Part shown: in pieces, positions 25,945-33,933 of the stretch
Layout of the letters: each line of letters opens with the position of its first letter
How positions within the stretch are numbered: position 1 is the first letter of the stretch
NCBI GenBank assembly: GCA_033344775.1
Contig: JAWPMT010000004.1
Span: 682,001 to 746,000, forward strand
Direction: 5' to 3'
Length of the DNA stretch: 64,000 nt
Source: Cytophagales bacterium
Lineage (GTDB): Bacteria; Bacteroidota; Bacteroidia; Cytophagales; Cyclobacteriaceae
Made by a program: the position numbers and the translations under genes
The notes under the pieces: model-generated
Database searches by the model: none
What the model saw: only the letters and a program-made list of their open reading frames with translations
Told to the model about the DNA's origin: nothing

Positions 25945-26387
25945 GTCCCACGAAGACACATAGAGCACTTCCCTTAGGCCGTATCTTCAGATTAGGTCTC
26001 GGAATTTTCTTTGTCACAGAAGTTTGGCCGGTTTACGGAGACGTTCCATGGTCCGGAGTGGGAACCAGACTTTTATGGACTTTAGGCCTAGCCGCATTCT
26101 ATTCTTTATTACACCTATTGATCCTCAAGTATAAACCTGCAATAGGCAGGGTAACCGGAGCTCTACTGGCTTTCGGCCCTTTTCTCAGTGTTTTCTTTCT
26201 GGGCTATGGAGGACCGGCGGCAACTGGTGCACTAACCTTTCTTTCTATATCTCTAATTCTGGCAGCAGTTCGCGCCGATCCAGGGTGCGAAGTAATGTCC
26301 ATACCGGGAGTCTTTACAGGAAAGCACACGCATCTTGCCTGCCTTCTATTCTCACCCATCGATTGGTGTGAGAGAAATCTTCACTAA
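25941..26387 (+). CDS. Small integral membrane protein (DUF6410-like)
   Basis: The 148-aa protein has about four hydrophobic segments. Its C-terminal tail reads DPGCEVMSIPGVFTGKHTHLACLLFSPIDWCER, containing two Cys and two His that could bind metal. I recall similar membrane proteins annotated as DUF6410, but this is not certain. It overlaps the Cys-rich gene by ATGA and so belongs to the arsR-merT operon. Confidence 0.7.
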   Translation: MSPTKTHRALPLGRIFRLGLGIFFVTEVWPVYGDVPWSGVGTRLLWTLGLAAFYSLLHLLILKYKPAIGRVTGALLAFGPFLSVFFLGYGGPAATGALTFLSISLILAAVRADPGCEVMSIPGVFTGKHTHLACLLFSPIDWCERNLH

Positions 26388-26396
26388 CTTCCTCAA

Positions 26397-26771
26397 ATGG
26401 AAGCACAAGAGATCATTCCAATTCTGAGGGTCTTTGATTACAAAAAGGCCATTGAATTCTATGTGGAATGGTTGGGATTTGAAATTGATTGGGAACACAA
26501 GTTCCATGATGATGCACCACTGTACATCCAGATATCCAGAGGAGGAATTGTACTCCATCTTTCGGAACATCACGGAGACGCTTCACCTGGAGCCAAGATT
26601 TTCATAAACTGCACTGGCCTGAAGGAATATCATAAAGGCCTCAAAAAGAAGCAATACAAATACAACAACCCTGGCCTCGATAAAGCTCCATGGAAAAATC
26701 TCTGCATGGAAGTAACCGACCCTTTTCACAACAAGCTCGTTTTTAACGAAAAGAGGAAACCCAGAAAATAA
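26397..26771 (+). CDS. Glyoxalase/bleomycin-resistance (VOC) superfamily protein
   Basis: The 124-aa cytoplasmic protein is a single VOC module pair. It begins IIPILRVFDYKKAIEFYVEWLGFEIDWEH and continues QISRGGIVLHLSEHHGD and CMEVTDPFHNKLVFNE. That is the pattern of the glyoxalase-superfamily (BLMA-type) proteins. It starts 9 bp after the membrane-protein gene, so it may be cotranscribed. A resistance or detoxification role is plausible, but the substrate is not shown. Confidence 0.88.
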   Translation: MEAQEIIPILRVFDYKKAIEFYVEWLGFEIDWEHKFHDDAPLYIQISRGGIVLHLSEHHGDASPGAKIFINCTGLKEYHKGLKKKQYKYNNPGLDKAPWKNLCMEVTDPFHNKLVFNEKRKPRK

Positions 26772-26791
26772 AAAAGACCCAAAAAAATAAA

Positions 26792-27265
26792 ATGAAAAAT
26801 TCCACACTCTTCTTTCTGCTTTTGAACTCTCTAGCAGTAGTTGCTCAAAACTCTGAATATCGCGTCTCTTCTTACTTAACAGAGGGCACCAAAGCGCCAA
26901 ATACACACTACCTGGGAGAAGCCTGGTTAAATGCAATTCTGCACGATGAAGAGGGGTTGGACTACAACATTACAAAAGCAACTTTTAAGGCGAACTCTAC
27001 ATTAGACTGGCATAAACATAGTTCTGCGCAGGTCCTGATCATTGTGGGGGGAGAAGCTTATTATCAGGAGAGAGGAAATGAGCCTGTAATCCTTAAAGAA
27101 GGAGATATCATCAAATGTGAGAAAGACACGGAACACTGGCATTCTTCGACCAAGTTTAGCGATGTTACCTATTTGGCTATATATGGAGGGGGAAAACCTA
27201 CCGAATGGACGGAGGTATTAACTCAGGAATACTATGATGAAGTGGCCGAAAAATTAAAGCAATAA
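26792..27265 (+). CDS. Secreted cupin-domain protein
   Basis: The 157-aa protein has a short signal peptide (LLLNSLAVVAQNS) and one cupin barrel. Metal-ligand positions are visible in LDWHKHSSAQVLIIVGGEAYYQERG (two His then Glu) and EKDTEHWHSS (His). It starts 20 bp after the VOC gene. Periplasmic single-cupin proteins of this kind are often annotated as quercetinase-like or simply cupin; the activity is unknown. Confidence 0.88.
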   Translation: MKNSTLFFLLLNSLAVVAQNSEYRVSSYLTEGTKAPNTHYLGEAWLNAILHDEEGLDYNITKATFKANSTLDWHKHSSAQVLIIVGGEAYYQERGNEPVILKEGDIIKCEKDTEHWHSSTKFSDVTYLAIYGGGKPTEWTEVLTQEYYDEVAEKLKQ

Positions 27266-27344
27266 CGCCTGTATACTTTTCCATTAATGCTTAGAGAAAT
27301 AAATGAAATTCAAACCAATACTTACGAAAATCAATCTCTTGCAA

Positions 27345-28265
27345 TCACTCAAATATCCCTACGAACTCCTCTCCGATATAGCTCTTGAAGCCACGATACA
27401 TCCCTTTGGTGTTGAATGGTAAGACTACATTTCCTTGCTTGTCTACTCCAATCAAACCACCTCGTCCGCCCATCGCAGGCATTCGCTCCATGATCACCTC
27501 ATGAGTAGCTTGCTGCAAGGTTTGACCCTGATATAGCATCCGGGCAGATATGTCATGAGCAACTACCGAACGCATGAAATACTCTCCGTGACCGGTGCAG
27601 GAAATGGCACAACTTTCATTATTGGCATAAGTGCCCACGCCGATCAATGGACTATCGCCGATCCTGCCATATTTCTTATTTACCATCCCTCCGGTTGAAG
27701 TAGCAGCGGCCAGGTTCCCTTTTTTGTCCAGGGCCACGGCTCCAACCGTTCCAAACTTCTCCTCATCGTGATCCAGTTCTACTTTGTCCTTTTGTAAGGC
27801 ACGTTGCCATTGTTTGTATCGGAACTCATCGTAGAAGTAGTCTTTTGATTCAATGATAAGGCCCTGTTCTTTGGCATACTCCAGAGCTTGTTCACCACTG
27901 ATCAGGACGTGCTTGGACTTCTTCATCACACAATCCGCCAACAAAATTGGATTCTTGACTTGCGAAACACCAGCCACGGCACCCGCCTGAAGTTTGCGAC
28001 CATCCATGATGGCCGCATCCATTTCAAATTCTCCCTGGTTGGTAAAAACAGATCCTTTCCCCGCATTGAACAAAGAAGAGTCTTCCATGATCAATACAGC
28101 CTCGGCAACCGCTTCCAGGGAAGAACCGCCTTTTTCGAGTGTCTTATATCCTACCGTGTAAGCTCGCGAAAGTATCTGTTGGTACGCTTCAATCTTCCAT
28201 TTGGTCATTTTGGTCTTGGAGACCGTTCCGGCTCCTCCATGAATCGCAATGGCAAATGGTTTCAC
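27345..28265 (-). CDS. Isoaspartyl peptidase / L-asparaginase (Ntn hydrolase)
   Basis: The 306-aa protein is a plant-type asparaginase. The N-terminal block is IAIHGGAGT. Autocleavage should occur before the Thr of GTVGAVALDKKGNLAAATSTGG near residue 168, exposing the nucleophile. The substrate loop GRIGDSPLIGVGTYAN and CTGHGEYFMR follow. It hydrolyses isoaspartyl dipeptides and/or asparagine in the cytoplasm. The start is GTG and overlaps the stop of the upstream gene (GTGA), so the two are coupled: the upstream P-loop protein may act in the same amino-acid pathway. Confidence 0.93.
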   Translation of the reverse strand: MKPFAIAIHGGAGTVSKTKMTKWKIEAYQQILSRAYTVGYKTLEKGGSSLEAVAEAVLIMEDSSLFNAGKGSVFTNQGEFEMDAAIMDGRKLQAGAVAGVSQVKNPILLADCVMKKSKHVLISGEQALEYAKEQGLIIESKDYFYDEFRYKQWQRALQKDKVELDHDEEKFGTVGAVALDKKGNLAAATSTGGMVNKKYGRIGDSPLIGVGTYANNESCAISCTGHGEYFMRSVVAHDISARMLYQGQTLQQATHEVIMERMPAMGGRGGLIGVDKQGNVVLPFNTKGMYRGFKSYIGEEFVGIFE

Positions 28266-29314
28266 TTAGGCTTTCGTTTTCTTGGCGTACTTAGGATCTT
28301 ATACAATTCTTCTGATTTGATGTTCAAGCTATTGAAAACGGGGATGTCCGTGTATTCACTCAACTCCTTAATGTGCAGTGGAGAGCTAGAACAAACACCA
28401 GAGATTGCATCAGGCACAAGGTTAAATTTATTTTTCAATACTTCCAGTCCACCAATCGCTCCGAAAGAATCGGCCGCACAGAAAATGAGCTTATGAATCC
28501 GATCCCTGATGTCTGGATGTTGGAGTAACATGGCCGTCTCTCTTTGATTGATCCCGTCCGCAAATTCTACTATCCAATAGTTATCCTTGTTGTTCGCGTA
28601 TTTCAGATCCAACTTATTGAATACATCCACTACTTCCTCTTCCTTAAGCATGTAAGTACTCGGATAACCCATGTAGGAGAAATCAGAGAAATGGGTAGCA
28701 CCGGCATCATTCATGCTCAAAATGTCCTTCAAGCTTGCCGTACCCGTCACCTTAGAAGCACGAACCTCTTTATCATGCACACTCAAGGCAAACACGCAAG
28801 CAGTTGCGGCCGCACTTTTACCAGAGTTCATCGCCGTACCGACTGCCAAAATCAGTTTTGCTCTGGGTGTCTTTTTCGTTTCATTCTTCGGCTTGATCAA
28901 GTTGAATTGACGCGTGTTCACCACTTCACCATTCGCATCACAGACATATCCCAGGGGTTTGATCACCGTAGGAGAAATGACCTTACCACTTTTAGAAACC
29001 ACTGTGCCAACTACACCAGACCGAGCCAGCAAATCAAGCGATTCGAAATTTGAATCTCCAGGGATCAATCCTTCATAATAGTCAGGCGCATAGCGATTGC
29101 CAAATATGAAAACCGCTTTCGTGCCGGGATGTATCGTGTGGATACGCCCCTGACTATTCTCAAGCGAGTTGTGCTGGCCAATCGTATCTACCTGGCCGTA
29201 AACCAGGTCTCCGATTTGAGGTGCTCGATCAATTTCAATGTAGCCCTTTAGTGCTTTTCTAGGCACTGTATAGGCTGCACTGGGGAGTCTGAAACCCCTG
29301 TACAATTTGTTCAT
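28262..29314 (-). CDS. DUF1611-like P-loop protein
   Basis: The 350-aa protein contains a Walker A motif (GTAMNSGKSAAATA, about residue 178) inside a domain resembling the C-terminal nucleotide-binding part of DUF1611 proteins. The N-terminal 150 residues contain a small beta-domain (YGQVDTIGQHNSLENSQGRI). DUF1611 proteins are often near amino-acid racemases or peptidases, and here the gene overlaps an isoaspartyl peptidase gene. The assignment is by motif and context; no catalytic activity is claimed. Confidence 0.7.
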   Translation of the reverse strand: MNKLYRGFRLPSAAYTVPRKALKGYIEIDRAPQIGDLVYGQVDTIGQHNSLENSQGRIHTIHPGTKAVFIFGNRYAPDYYEGLIPGDSNFESLDLLARSGVVGTVVSKSGKVISPTVIKPLGYVCDANGEVVNTRQFNLIKPKNETKKTPRAKLILAVGTAMNSGKSAAATACVFALSVHDKEVRASKVTGTASLKDILSMNDAGATHFSDFSYMGYPSTYMLKEEEVVDVFNKLDLKYANNKDNYWIVEFADGINQRETAMLLQHPDIRDRIHKLIFCAADSFGAIGGLEVLKNKFNLVPDAISGVCSSSPLHIKELSEYTDIPVFNSLNIKSEELYKILSTPRKRKPK

Positions 29315-29342
29315 TGCAGTGTGAATTACAGTTTAATTATGA

Positions 29343-29774
29343 TTAGAATTTTAAGTATCGAAATTTGACGTTGATGTCCCTTTTTTCAGGGAAATTAAAA
29401 ATGAAGTCTTTGAACTTTGGGAAAGAGATAGAGCAGTGATAATAATTCGAAAAGCCAAAACCTTCCTTGGGGAAAATCATGCCCATGTCTACGATCTCAT
29501 TACCATTTTCATCGTCAAGAAAGGCCAGGCCATAAAATCCCGGCTCAAAATCGTTGAGTGTTACCGTGAGAGATCCGTCTTTGATATCCTGCTTTGAAAT
29601 AATGAATTCTCTTTCAGGAGTACGTCGCGACCAGCTGTCTTCATCTTTATACACGCCAACAAGGATATGCCCCTCATGGAAGCGAATGTTCTCAAAACGA
29701 ATGGTCAGTGTGGTTGCTTCTGGCGTAGTTACAAAAGGATTTAGCAGCAGCAGATTGACAAATAGGGTGATCAT
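29343..29774 (-). CDS. Secreted DUF2141 protein
   Basis: The 143-aa protein has an N-terminal hydrophobic signal and the DUF2141 pattern: LTIRFENIRFHEGHILVGVYKDEDSW, then DFEPGFYGLAFLDDENGNEIVDMGMIFPKEGFGFSN. DUF2141 proteins are small periplasmic beta-sandwiches of unknown function. It ends 28 bp before the start of the P-loop gene on the same strand and may belong to that operon. Confidence 0.88.
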   Translation of the reverse strand: MITLFVNLLLLNPFVTTPEATTLTIRFENIRFHEGHILVGVYKDEDSWSRRTPEREFIISKQDIKDGSLTVTLNDFEPGFYGLAFLDDENGNEIVDMGMIFPKEGFGFSNYYHCSISFPKFKDFIFNFPEKRDINVKFRYLKF

Positions 29775-29961
29775 CTCAATTCAAATAAATAACCAGGGAA
29801 TGTTCTCTTCCTGAGTGGGTGGAAGGCATCATTTTAGATATGGACAATGCCCTAAAGCTTTGTTCTTCAATAGAAAACAAATTGCTGGTCATCTTCACAT
29901 AGGTGACCGCTGAATTATATCTTTTAAAAAACTGCCTTCTCTCAGGTTCGATCATGTCTTC

Positions 29962-30198
29962 TCAGTTTAGGTTAGAAGGTCGCACCTGGGCGACCTCTTC
30001 TAATCCTGGATCAATCGATGGAAATCTCACACTGCTGTCAAACCGAACTCCCATACTGATGACCCATGTATTGAGCTGCAATTGCTCAGTATCGTTCAAA
30101 TACTTCAATGATTTTTGGTACTCCTTCAAAAACAAGTTTGGATCAAATGCCACCTTGGACAAGATCAGCTTCGAATATTCCAGGTACGAATGCTTCAT
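29962..30198 (-). CDS. Small hypothetical protein, ECF-regulon member
   Basis: This 78-aa protein (start at ATG 30198; a GTG/ATG at 30210 is possible) has the form HSYLEYSKLILSKVAFDPNLFLKEYQKSLKYL. I recognise this from short Bacteroidota proteins of unknown function that contain an FDP-LF-KE helix pair. It is supported by a good ECF-type promoter directly upstream (30229-30257). The last codons sit in a GGTCGC/GCGACC inverted repeat. Its role is unknown. Confidence 0.6.
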   Translation of the reverse strand: MKHSYLEYSKLILSKVAFDPNLFLKEYQKSLKYLNDTEQLQLNTWVISMGVRFDSSVRFPSIDPGLEEVAQVRPSNLN

Positions 30199-30228
30199 TG
30201 GTATTCGCATTTCAGATTTAGGTGATTT

Positions 30229-30257
30229 TTAGACTTGAGATTTCATGAAAAGTCACA
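30229..30257 (-). promoter_or_regulatory. ECF-type promoter P1
   Basis: On the minus strand TGTGACTTTT (30257-30248), a 13-nt spacer and GTCTAA (30234-30229) precede the small gene at 30198. The same elements with equal or near-equal spacing occur at P2-P5. Confidence 0.7.
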
Positions 30258-30287
30258 TCTGTAAGAGAACTTTTTTTGATGAATTTA

Positions 30288-30518
30288 TTAGGCACTATTT
30301 CGATCTTCAAAAGCACGCACGACCTTGAGGTTTTTGATCTCCTCCATGATTGCGTCAAGCCGATTAAAATATCTGCGTTTTAGCCCATCGCTTACCCGAA
30401 GTGTCGGGTTCTTTAAAACAGATATCAAGGCATTCATCTCTACCGTAAGCTTTTCGATAAGCGAACTGCTACTTGATTGAATTAGCTTTTTCATGTCATG
30501 TGTATGGTCTGCTTTCAT
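30288..30518 (-). CDS. Small hypothetical helical protein, ECF-regulon member
   Basis: The 76-aa protein is predicted helical and charged (MKKLIQSSSSSLIEKLTVEM; ends KNLKVVRAFEDRNSA). The start at 30518 or the ATG at 30494 are both possible. I do not recognise the family. Support comes from a promoter of the shared ECF type about 90 bp upstream (30606-30634) and from lack of any competing frame. It lies between two other regulon genes. Confidence 0.5.
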   Translation of the reverse strand: MKADHTHDMKKLIQSSSSSLIEKLTVEMNALISVLKNPTLRVSDGLKRRYFNRLDAIMEEIKNLKVVRAFEDRNSA

Positions 30519-30605
30519 TTGCCACCGCCAGGCGGCCCTGATGGAATTCGCATAACAGTATCCATCCTTTACTTTGTATGTCTACGCTTATGCTCATTTC
30601 GCTTA

Positions 30606-30634
30606 TTAGACCGGACTTTGTCTTAAAAGTCACA
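30606..30634 (-). promoter_or_regulatory. ECF-type promoter P2
   Basis: TGTGACTTTT (30634-30625), a 13-nt spacer and GTCTAA (30611-30606) on the minus strand, upstream of the 76-aa gene. Confidence 0.7.
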
Positions 30635-30661
30635 TGAATGATGTCCCGTTAAATGAAGAAA

Positions 30662-32011
30662 TTACAGATAGGGCATGAGTGTACTGGCAAATGTCAATGC
30701 AAGGAAAAAACCCAACATGTCTGTGATAGTCGTCAGCAATGGGCCCGATGCCAATGCAGGATCCACGTTAAATCGCTTCAAGATCAAAGGTATAGCTCCT
30801 CCCAGAGATACAGCAATGAGCGTATTGATTCCTAACGCCCCACCTACAACCAATCCAAGATAGATGTTTCCCTTCCATATCCAGGCCGCCAATCCAATCA
30901 ATGTACCGAGTACCAGACCATTGATCAGACCAACAGTAGCTTCTTGCCACAATACCCTTACCAATTCAAAAGGCTTGATCACCCCCAGGGACAATTCACG
31001 CAAACTAACCGCCACGGCTTGATTTCCCGAACAGCCACTCATATCAGAAATGATGGGTAGAAACACCGCCAGAGCAATAACCGCTGAAAGCGTATCCTGA
31101 TAAACAGCAATGACACTGGCTGCGGCAATGTTTAGTAAAATATTTACACTCAGCCAGGACAAGCGTCGTTTGGCTCTTGTAAGTATCGGCAACGTCCTGA
31201 GCTCTTCCCCACCGACAATACCTTGTGTTTCCAAATGTTCGTAGTTGATTTGTTCGGTTTCTGCCTCACGTAGGTCTTTCCGTAACACCACTCCTAGCAA
31301 GTCTCTTTTTTGGTTGACAACAGGCACCCCATAGAAATCGTGGGTATCAAAAAAACTAATCAATTCATCCAGGTGATCGTCATCATTCACAGTGATCGCA
31401 TCCCGCAACACAATATCAGAAAGAGGAGTATTCCGTTTTCTAAGCAGGAGATCTCGCATCTGCAAAACCCCCTCGAACTTATCGTGAGAAGTCACATAAA
31501 TGTATTGCAGGTTGTAGCGTTCATACTTCTCAGCATGGTCACTCAGGTTTTTGACCACTTCGCCTACAGTCAGAGATTCATCAAAAGCCAGGAATTCCGT
31601 GATCATTAATCCACCCGCAGAGTGATCGTCATACTGAATGAGTTTTTTGACTTCCTCCACCGCATCTGGTTGCCACTCATCCAGGACTGCATTTTGGTTG
31701 GCAGTCTCAAACTCCGCAAGAAAGTCTGCCTGATCATCACTGGGCATTTCCTGCAGGATCGCAGCAGTTTCCTGAGCATCCATATCTTCCAGGATTTTAA
31801 CCGCTTGCTGCCAGGGGATCTCATCGATCAATTCCGCGGCTTCTTCCGGTTTCAATACATGTAGGAGTTGGACCCGCTCCTCTTTTTCCAGGTGACTTAT
31901 TATTCCTGCTACATCCTCTGACCTCATTTCCTCCAGGAATTCCTTGATGACTTCAGGATCAGGAGATACAAGTTGTTCTTTGATGATTTCCCAGGGCTTT
32001 TCAATGATCAT
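30662..32011 (-). CDS. mgtE: Magnesium transporter MgtE
   Basis: The product is 449 aa when started at ATG 32011, preferred over a TTG at 32035 and of normal length for MgtE. An N-terminal superhelical domain (residues 20-130: EEAAELIDEIPWQQAVKILEDM) is followed by a CBS pair (ITEFLAFDESLTVGEVVKNL; DAITVNDDDHLDELISFF) and about five transmembrane helices. The selectivity-filter region PIISDMSGCSGNQAVAVSLRE contains the conserved GNQ. It imports Mg2+ across the inner membrane, gated by the cytosolic domains. It lies among the ECF-regulon genes, but a terminator separates it from the nearest such promoter. Confidence 0.95.
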   Translation of the reverse strand: MIIEKPWEIIKEQLVSPDPEVIKEFLEEMRSEDVAGIISHLEKEERVQLLHVLKPEEAAELIDEIPWQQAVKILEDMDAQETAAILQEMPSDDQADFLAEFETANQNAVLDEWQPDAVEEVKKLIQYDDHSAGGLMITEFLAFDESLTVGEVVKNLSDHAEKYERYNLQYIYVTSHDKFEGVLQMRDLLLRKRNTPLSDIVLRDAITVNDDDHLDELISFFDTHDFYGVPVVNQKRDLLGVVLRKDLREAETEQINYEHLETQGIVGGEELRTLPILTRAKRRLSWLSVNILLNIAAASVIAVYQDTLSAVIALAVFLPIISDMSGCSGNQAVAVSLRELSLGVIKPFELVRVLWQEATVGLINGLVLGTLIGLAAWIWKGNIYLGLVVGGALGINTLIAVSLGGAIPLILKRFNVDPALASGPLLTTITDMLGFFLALTFASTLMPYL

Positions 32012-32053
32012 TGCGTTCAGGATTAAGACACTCAAAAGTTAGTCGAGATTACA

Positions 32054-32299
32054 TAAAAAACCCTGATCAACCAGGATCAGGGCCGCACAACTGAAAAACA
32101 GCTGTCGAGTAGACTCTCTTAGGTCAAGAGTATTTTAAAACCAAATCTCAATCTTCAAAGCCAAGAGGCGTCCAACTCGTATGGATGAAAGACAGGTCGC
32201 ACGAGGCGACCATGTCTCCTCAGGGTACACGGGCTAGTATCTTATCGCTTCACCAACCCATTGCTAACCCTTTAGAAAAACACTTCTTCATCGATTTAG
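32054..32299 (-). ncRNA. Candidate small RNA from an ECF-type promoter to a strong terminator
   Basis: Promoter P3 (32306-32334) would start a minus-strand transcript near 32298. A strong terminator ends it at 32055-32082, giving about 240 nt with no convincing gene. A 13-codon ORF (MKKCFSKGLAMGW) lies near the 5' end. A stem GGTCGC-CTCGT-GCGACC lies in the middle. It could be a stress small RNA, a tiny peptide gene or a decayed gene. No transcript data are available. Confidence 0.4.
32055..32082 (-). terminator. Intrinsic terminator upstream of mgtE
   Basis: CCCTGATC (32061-32068) and GATCAGGG (32075-32082) form a perfect stem; on the minus strand six T follow. It ends the transcript from P3 before mgtE. 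Confidence 0.8.
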
Positions 32300-32305
32300 T
32301 GATCA

Positions 32306-32334
32306 TTAGACTGAGAATTACACAGAAAGTCACA
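32306..32334 (-). promoter_or_regulatory. ECF-type promoter P3
   Basis: TGTGACTTTC (32334-32325), a 13-nt spacer and GTCTAA (32311-32306) on the minus strand. No protein gene of normal size follows before a terminator. Confidence 0.65.
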
Positions 32335-32366
32335 GGTCGAATTGGAAAAAATTTCCGATAGAAATA

Positions 32367-32399
32367 GAAAACCCTGATCAGGTAGTACCATAATCAGGG
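32367..32399 (-). terminator. Terminator of the PepSY-like gene
   Basis: CCCTGAT (32372-32378) pairs with ATCAGGG (32393-32399), with an A-rich stretch that becomes T-rich on the minus strand. The hairpin and its neighbour (GGGCC, then ACAACT and AAA) repeat the arrangement at 32055-32095. Confidence 0.6.
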
Positions 32400-32476
32400 C
32401 CAAACAACTAAAGGTGTAATGGCCTCGGGTTGGGTGTCGCGAGGCATTACAGGGTCAAACTCAAAAACAACTACAA

Positions 32477-33013
32477 TTAGTCTTCTATCCTTTTCACAGA
32501 GATCATCTCCGATTCACCGTTGAAGGTCAACTCAAGGTAAATCAGCCAGTCCGATACTTCACTTTCAGTTACAACGACTAGCTCATCTTCTTCCCAGGTC
32601 AGTTCCTCCTTCTGATCTTCTTCTAAGGCAATGACGATCTTGTATGCTAAGGGCGTTTCAGGATCCTCATAAGTCTTGGATTCATAAATGGTAGCTCCAT
32701 TGTATTGATCATCCAGGTAATTGATGATATCTACCGGAAGATCTCTTCCTTCAACGTTTGTGAAAGTGTGTAACCACTGACCTCCGGGTTGAAAGTGAAC
32801 TTCTTTGTCACCATCACGGGTCACAAAATACGCTACCAGGTTCCCCTCGTCATTGGATTCCCAGGCTACATTCTTTGCTTTTGGAAACATCCGATTGAAG
32901 GTGCTTTTCACCTTGTCGTCAGCTATGCTAGACAGTGCTGCGGCGTTCGTCCACATCAAGGAAGAGGCCACAATCAGCAACGAAAGTGCTGTAAGTTGTA
33001 TAAGCGATTTCAT
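32477..33013 (-). CDS. Secreted PepSY-like protein, ECF-regulon member
   Basis: The 178-aa protein has a signal peptide (SLLIVASSLMWTNAAA) and a PepSY-like/DUF2874-type body. The pattern VKSTFNRMFPKAKNVAWESNDEGNLVAYF, then HFQPGGQWLHTFTNVEGRDLP, is typical of periplasmic PepSY-like proteins of Bacteroidota. An ECF-type promoter lies so close (33034-33061) that the mRNA leader would be only about 15 nt. It is probably an envelope-stress protein, which is inferred from regulation. Confidence 0.8.
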   Translation of the reverse strand: MKSLIQLTALSLLIVASSLMWTNAAALSSIADDKVKSTFNRMFPKAKNVAWESNDEGNLVAYFVTRDGDKEVHFQPGGQWLHTFTNVEGRDLPVDIINYLDDQYNGATIYESKTYEDPETPLAYKIVIALEEDQKEELTWEEDELVVVTESEVSDWLIYLELTFNGESEMISVKRIED

Positions 33014-33033
33014 CTTTATTTACTTGATGAATA

Positions 33034-33061
33034 TTAGACGGCAAATCCCTGAAAAGTCACA
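33034..33061 (-). promoter_or_regulatory. ECF-type promoter P4
   Basis: TGTGACTTTT (33061-33052), a 12-nt spacer and GTCTAA (33039-33034) on the minus strand, just upstream of the PepSY-like gene. Confidence 0.7.
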
Positions 33062-33100
33062 CGAACAACCGAACTATTATTTTGATACCCTGGGATGCAA

Positions 33101-33295
33101 CTAATCCTTAGGTTTCTCATCAGCTGGCGGAACCACTTTGAACACCTCCTCTTCAGATACATCTTCCATTATGTTACCCTCATCATCGGTCAGGTCATTT
33201 TCAATGGTATTCATCACTTCCTCCTTAAGATCAGTGGGTACCTTTTCAACCTGGTTCAGGTTTTCAAAAGGATTTTCTTCATCATCGTTTTTCAT
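33101..33295 (-). CDS. Small acidic protein coupled to the ECF sigma gene
   Basis: The 64-aa protein begins MKNDDEENPFENLNQVEKVP at ATG 33295 and is strongly acidic, ending VPPADEKPKD. Its start lies inside the last codons of the sigma factor gene (14-bp overlap), so it is translationally coupled. It is too short for a classical membrane anti-sigma factor and has no membrane segment. A soluble partner or regulator of the sigma factor is possible, but I do not recognise the family. Confidence 0.7.
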   Translation of the reverse strand: MKNDDEENPFENLNQVEKVPTDLKEEVMNTIENDLTDDEGNIMEDVSEEEVFKVVPPADEKPKD

Positions 33296-33860
33296 AAAGT
33301 GCAATCAACTTTGCTTTTGTTCTTTTCAATTTCATTTTCACGGAGCTCTCACCAGCCTGAGTGAGCACAGCAATCTCCTTGATGGACATGCCATCTTGGT
33401 ATTTCATCAGAATGATTGACTTTTCTGCTGGAGTCAAAAGCTCCATCAACTCCTCGAGTGTATCGATACTCAACTCCATCAATTCACTATCATCCGGAAC
33501 ATCAGAAGGCTCCGATTTTCCAGCTTCGAGCGCCAACTCCTCCGATATTGATAACTTTTTTTTCTTCTGTGCCTGGTAGTCTACACAGCAATTGTAAGTA
33601 ACCTTATACACCCAGGTGGAGAACTTGGATTTGCCACTGAATTTCGTCAATTGCGTAAAAAGTTTCACGATAATATCATGAGCCACATCCATCGCCTCTG
33701 AATCATCCTTCGTAAAGCTCAGGCACTTCTGATAGATCTTACGTGCATACCGATCATAGATCAGTTCAAACAAATCAGCCCGACTGTGGTCTACAATCAG
33801 GCTTATGAGCTCCTCGTCTGAGCACTTCCTAAGTTCTTTTCTGTCCAATGTCTGCTCCAT
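33282..33860 (-). CDS. ECF-type RNA polymerase sigma factor
   Basis: The product is about 192 aa from ATG 33860; an upstream TTG is less likely. Region 2 reads LIYDRYARKIYQKCLSFTKD through AHDIIVKLFTQL and FSTWVYKVTYNCCVDYQ. Region 4 reads LTPAEKSIILMKYQDGMSIKEIAVLTQAGESSVKMKLKRTKAKL, a complete helix-turn-helix. It directs RNA polymerase to promoters of the form TGTGACTTTT-N12/13-GTCTAA, five of which lie within 30.2-34.6 kb. That target assignment is inference from proximity. Its own upstream region lacks a clear copy. Confidence 0.92.
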   Translation of the reverse strand: MEQTLDRKELRKCSDEELISLIVDHSRADLFELIYDRYARKIYQKCLSFTKDDSEAMDVAHDIIVKLFTQLTKFSGKSKFSTWVYKVTYNCCVDYQAQKKKKLSISEELALEAGKSEPSDVPDDSELMELSIDTLEELMELLTPAEKSIILMKYQDGMSIKEIAVLTQAGESSVKMKLKRTKAKLIALYEKR

Positions 33861-33933
33861 TAGCAATTGCCCGTCTCAATAAAGCTACAGGCAATTGACC
33901 TTATTTACTAATGCGTGAATTTTTCATTTTTGA

